Part shown: piece after piece, positions 61,245 through 64,000 of the stretch
How positions within the stretch are numbered: the first letter of the stretch is position 1
Layout of the letters: every line of letters begins with the position of its first letter
Assembly: GCA_965249185.1 (NCBI GenBank)
Contig: CBDFLS010000002.1
Coordinates: 1,860,001-1,924,000, forward strand
Length of the DNA stretch: 64,000 nt
Source of the DNA: CBDFLS01 sp965249185
Lineage (GTDB): Bacteria; Chloroflexota; Dehalococcoidia; Lucifugimonadales; Australimonadaceae
Direction: 5' to 3'
Position numbers and translations under genes: made by a program
The notes under the pieces: model-generated
Told to the model about the DNA's origin: nothing
The model's database searches: none
What the model saw: the letters and a program-made list of their open reading frames with translations, nothing else

Positions 61245-62227
61245 TGGCCACGATAACCGTCATCGAGGCGGTGCGCCAGGCGCTGGCGGAGGAGATGCGC
61301 CGGGACCCGCTGGTGTTCGTCATGGGCGAGGACGTGGGCAAGCGGGGCGGCGTTTTCCTGGCCACCCAGGGGCTGCTGGAGGAGTTCGGGGAGGAGCGGG
61401 TCATCGATACGCCGCTGGCCGAGTCCTCCATCGCCGGCATCGCCATGGGCGCGTCCATGCGGGGGATGCGGCCCGTGGCCGAGATCCAGTTTGCTGATTT
61501 CATCTGGCCCGCCATGAACCAGCTCGTGGGCGAGGCGGCCCGGGCCCGCTATGGGACCAACGGCGCGCTCCACGTGCCCATGGTGGTGCGCAGTCCCTAC
61601 GGCGGCCACGTTCGAGGCGGCCTCTTCCACTCCCAGAGCGTGGAGTCCTACTTCGCCCATACGCCGGGCCTGGTGGTGGTGGTCCCAGCCACGCCCTACG
61701 ACGCCAAGGGGCTGCTCAAGTCCGCTATCCGCGACGACGACCCCGTGATCTTCCTGGAGCACAAGCGCACCTACCGCTCGGTCCGGGGCGAGGTGCCGGA
61801 GGAGGAGTACACGGTGCCCATCGGTTCGGCGGAGGTGAAGCGCCAGGGCGCCGACGCGACGCTGGTGACCTACGGGCTCACGGTCCACTACGCGCTCCAG
61901 GCGGCCGAGACGCTGGCCGGAGAGGGTGCGGAGGTGGAGGTGGTGGACCTGCGCACGCTGCGGCCCCTGGACACGGAGACGGTGCTGGCGTCGGTCCGCA
62001 AGACCAGCCGCGCGCTCATCGTCCACGAGGACACGGCCACCGGGGGCATCGGCGCGGAGCTGAGCGCCCGCATCACGGAGGGCGCCTTCGGCGACCTGGA
62101 TGCGCCGGTGATGCGCTGCACGGGCCCCGATGTGCCGGCGATGCCCTTCGCGCCCACGCTGGAGGCCGCCTTCATGCCCACCGCCGATAAGATCGCGGAC
62201 GCGCTGCGCGAGCTGCTGGCGTACTAG
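61244..62227 (+). CDS. 2-oxo acid dehydrogenase E1 beta subunit
   Basis: This 327-residue protein overlaps the E1alpha stop (TGATG). Typical motifs are FVMGEDVGKRGGVFLATQGL, DTPLAESSIAGIAMGASMRG, EIQFADFIWPAMNQLVGEAA and VRSPYGGHVRGGLFHSQSVE. The C-terminal transketolase domain includes VVDLRTLRPLDTETVLASVR and HEDTATGGIGAELSARI. It forms the alpha2beta2 E1 enzyme with the upstream subunit; the tight spacing shows one operon. Confidence 0.95.
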   Translation: MATITVIEAVRQALAEEMRRDPLVFVMGEDVGKRGGVFLATQGLLEEFGEERVIDTPLAESSIAGIAMGASMRGMRPVAEIQFADFIWPAMNQLVGEAARARYGTNGALHVPMVVRSPYGGHVRGGLFHSQSVESYFAHTPGLVVVVPATPYDAKGLLKSAIRDDDPVIFLEHKRTYRSVRGEVPEEEYTVPIGSAEVKRQGADATLVTYGLTVHYALQAAETLAGEGAEVEVVDLRTLRPLDTETVLASVRKTSRALIVHEDTATGGIGAELSARITEGAFGDLDAPVMRCTGPDVPAMPFAPTLEAAFMPTADKIADALRELLAY

Positions 62228-62236
62228 GGAGCATTC

Positions 62237-63586
62237 ATGCCCACCATCATCGAGCTTCCGCACGTCGGCGAGTCGGTCACCGAGGGGACCATCGGCAAGT
62301 GGCTGGTGCGGCCCGGCGAGCGGGTGGAGAAGTACGCCCCGCTGGTGGAGGTGATGACCGACAAGGTGAACATGGAGGTGCCGTCGCCCTTCAGCGGCAC
62401 GCTGACGCGGGTGCTGGCCGATGAGGGGGAGACGGTGCCCATGGGCGCGCCCATCGCCGAGATGGAGGTGGAGGGCGCAGCCGCCGGTGCGGAGCCCGTT
62501 CGTGGTGAGGCCCTCGAACCACGAGCGGGAGAGGGACGCGCCTTCGAGTTTGTGGAGAGCGTACGGAGCGTGGGCCCCACGGGCTCCGGCGAGGGTGGGC
62601 AGGGGAGGCCCGATGCGTCGCTGACCGAGGCCCAGCCGCCGGAATCTCGGGCCGCTCATGCTTCGACGAGCCCTTCGCTCCGCTCAAGGGCTAAGGGCTC
62701 AGCACGAGCGGGGGAGGAAAATAGTCAGCCGCCGCTCTCCCCGTTGGTCCGGCGGCTGGTGGCCCAGCACGGCGTGGACGTGGCAGGGCTCCAGGGCACC
62801 GGCCTAGGTGGGCGCGTCACCAAGGAGGACGTGCTCCGCCAGGTGGAGATGCGTGGCGCTCCCGCGCGGCGGGCCGAGGCCGGCCGGGACGAGGAGGAGG
62901 TGCCCCTGACGCCCCTGCGCAGGAGCATCGTCGAGCACGTGACCCGCAGCGCCCGGGAGATCCCGGCGGCGTGGACCATGGTGGAGGTGGACGTGACCGG
63001 GCTGGTGGCGTGCCGCGAGCGCCATCGGGAGGGATACCAGCGTCAGGCGGGCGCTCCGCTTACCCACCTACCTTTCGTCGTGGCGGCGGTGGCGGAGGCG
63101 CTCAAGGAGCGTCCACGGCTCAACTCCCGCTGGGACGGCGGCCGTCTCTACGTGAGCAGGCGGGTCCACATCGGCATCGCCGTGGCCACCTCCGAGGGGC
63201 TAGTGGTGCCCGTGGTCCACGACGCCGACGGCCTGGGCGTGGGCGCCATCGCCGCTCGCATACACGAGCTGGCGGAGCGGGCGCGCCGACAGGCGCTGCG
63301 GCTGGAGGATGTCCAGGGCGGCACCTTCACCGTCAACAACACCGGCGCGCTGGGCTCCGTGGTCTCCTATCCCATCATCAACCATCCCCAGGCGGCGATC
63401 CTCACCACCGAGGCGATCGTCAGACGGCCGGTGGTGACCGACGATGGCGACGTGGCGGTGCGCTCCGTGATGAACGTGGGCCTCGCCTTCGACCACCGCG
63501 TGTGCGACGGCGCCGACGCCTCCGCCTTTCTGGGCGCGGTCAAGTCGCGGTTGGAGGCGATTACCGAGGAGACGCCGCTGCTATAG
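62237..63586 (+). CDS. Dihydrolipoamide acyltransferase E2
   Basis: This 449-residue protein has the lipoyl domain at residues 1-78 (lipoylated K43 in MTDKVN), a linker of about 90 residues carrying palindromic units B (87-97) and A (140-158), an E1/E3-binding domain (LSPLVRRLVAQHGVDVAGLQ, GTGLGGRVTKEDVL) and a catalytic domain ending in FDHRVCDGADAS. It is the core of the complex, transferring the acyl group to CoA. No E3 gene lies in the window. GGAG precedes ATG 62237. Confidence 0.95.
   Translation: MPTIIELPHVGESVTEGTIGKWLVRPGERVEKYAPLVEVMTDKVNMEVPSPFSGTLTRVLADEGETVPMGAPIAEMEVEGAAAGAEPVRGEALEPRAGEGRAFEFVESVRSVGPTGSGEGGQGRPDASLTEAQPPESRAAHASTSPSLRSRAKGSARAGEENSQPPLSPLVRRLVAQHGVDVAGLQGTGLGGRVTKEDVLRQVEMRGAPARRAEAGRDEEEVPLTPLRRSIVEHVTRSAREIPAAWTMVEVDVTGLVACRERHREGYQRQAGAPLTHLPFVVAAVAEALKERPRLNSRWDGGRLYVSRRVHIGIAVATSEGLVVPVVHDADGLGVGAIAARIHELAERARRQALRLEDVQGGTFTVNNTGALGSVVSYPIINHPQAAILTTEAIVRRPVVTDDGDVAVRSVMNVGLAFDHRVCDGADASAFLGAVKSRLEAITEETPLL
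62497..62527 (+). repeat. Palindromic unit B inside E2
   Basis: The 31-bp unit CGTTCGTGGT...ACCACGAGCG is near-identical to 61184-61214 in E1alpha and in the same frame. Confidence 0.85.
62654..62709 (+). repeat. Palindromic unit A inside E2
   Basis: The 56-bp unit GCTCATGCTTCGACGAG...AGCACGAGC contains GAGCCCTT/AAGGGCTC arms. It is in the same frame as the E1alpha copy (STSPSLRSRAKG). Confidence 0.85.
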
Positions 63587-63592
63587 GGGGCC

Positions 63593-63840
63593 ATGGGGGC
63601 ATTGCACGTGAGTGCGGGCCCCCAGTAGATTAGGCCATGGGGGCATTGCCCGTGAGTGCGGCCCCTCATGGGGATATGGGGGTATTGCACGTGAGTGCTT
63701 GTCCTCCGTCCGCCGGCCCGACCGGAGCGGGCCGGGGAGTCCCGCCGCCGGACGGTCGGGCCGGACCGATCCCATCGGGGCAGGCCCCCACGGGGATATG
63801 GGGGTATTGCACGTAAGTGCTTGTCCCGATCCCATCGGGG
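63593..63840. repeat. Dispersed-repeat cluster after E2: four 23-bp motif copies plus hairpins
   Basis: ATGGGGGCATTGCACGTGAG-TGC-like units occur at 63593-63615, 63637-63659, 63676-63698 and 63798-63820. Perfect hairpin arms CCGGCCCGACCG (63713-63724) and CGGTCGGGCCGG (63753-63764), and CCGATCCCATCGG (63766-63778, again within 63825-63839), lie among them. The cluster fills the gap between E2 and the next gene and may include its terminator. Confidence 0.85.
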
Positions 63841-63871
63841 CAGACCCCCAGTAGATCAAAGAGGAGGCGTG

Positions 63872-64000
63872 ATGGCTGAAAAGAAGAGTCATGGGCCCAG
63901 AGGGTTCAGCGATGCTATGGTGAAGGAAAAGACGGGCCGGACGTCGGCGGAGTGGTACGCGCTGCTCGATGCCTGGGGCGCCGCCGAGAAGGGCCACACG
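63872..64000 (+). CDS. DUF4287-like protein, 5' end only
   Basis: ATG 63872 follows AGGAGG. The visible 43 residues (MAEKKSHGPRGFSDAMVKEK, then TGRTSAEWYALLDAWGAAEK) match the start of DUF4287 proteins, where a T-EEW-ALLD-W motif is typical. The gene continues past the right edge. Function of the family is not established. Confidence 0.7.
   Translation, partial: MAEKKSHGPRGFSDAMVKEKTGRTSAEWYALLDAWGAAEKGHT

Noticed and set aside
61079..62659. Minus-strand open frame of 526 codons opposite E1beta/E2
   Set aside because: It is antisense to conserved 2-oxo acid dehydrogenase genes with biased His/Arg/Gly composition and no motif.
63593..63820. Possible CRISPR array
   Set aside because: The four copies are unevenly spaced (44, 39, 122 bp), the intervals are themselves repeat-like, and no cas genes are near.

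Overview
The window looks like a chromosomal segment of a fairly GC-rich bacterium. Gene style suggests a Chloroflexota-type lineage (Dehalococcoidia or SAR202-like): an ACT-domain malic enzyme, HyuA/HyuB next to 2-oxo acid dehydrogenase genes, recombinases and IS3-like transposases of that flavour, and GC-rich palindromes embedded in coding sequence. That assignment is inference; no rRNA or other marker is present.

Two regions differ sharply. About 1-46.1 kb is accessory DNA, full of insertion sequences, broken defence genes and toxin-antitoxin genes. About 46.4-64 kb is denser, more GC-rich and reads as housekeeping backbone.

Accessory part, left to right. (a) 1-6.5 kb, mostly minus strand: a large secreted protein with FN3 domains and a seven-repeat FG-GAP propeller, split by an IS1595-family element; a small secreted FG-GAP protein; a DUF4143 AAA+ ATPase. 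(b) 6.5-11.3 kb: nested transposons. An IS110 transposase gene is split by an IS3-family element, which is itself split by a second IS1595 copy; all of this may lie inside another IS3-like element. (c) 11.3-16 kb: three small exported or membrane proteins, an IS1380 element (copy A) and an intact IS3 element with a 3-bp target duplication. (d) 16-18.9 kb: an AbiE pair whose antitoxin gene carries an amber codon, and an XRE/ImmA pair. (e) 19-31.3 kb: one or two integrative elements. A plus-strand run of three tiny HTH proteins, a small basic protein, a PP-loop enzyme, an RHH protein and a serine recombinase meets a second, opposed, homologous serine recombinase across an imperfect dyad. Beyond it lie PIN, DUF1801, SRPBCC, Phd, PadR, two HTH/coiled-coil proteins and a replication-relaxation-like protein. 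(f) 31.4-46.1 kb: a defence graveyard. It holds a nuclease-methylase fusion split by IS256, a VapBC pair, a decayed helicase, an ECF sigma/anti-sigma pair, IS1380 copy B, and a type I RM locus with broken hsdM and truncated hsdS.

Backbone part: a YdeI-like gene (frameshifted), a nitroreductase, a two-subunit DMT transporter, tandem hairpin repeats, an IscA-like protein, another small DMT protein, a malic enzyme (frameshifted), a membrane protein, HyuB-HyuA, a DHA2-type MFS transporter, ThiI, a zinc-type alcohol dehydrogenase, then an E1alpha-E1beta-E2 operon and the start of a DUF4287-like gene.

Many genes carry single in-frame stops or frameshifts. In the accessory region this fits decay. 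Two frameshifts in conserved backbone genes mean that consensus errors in the assembly must also be considered.
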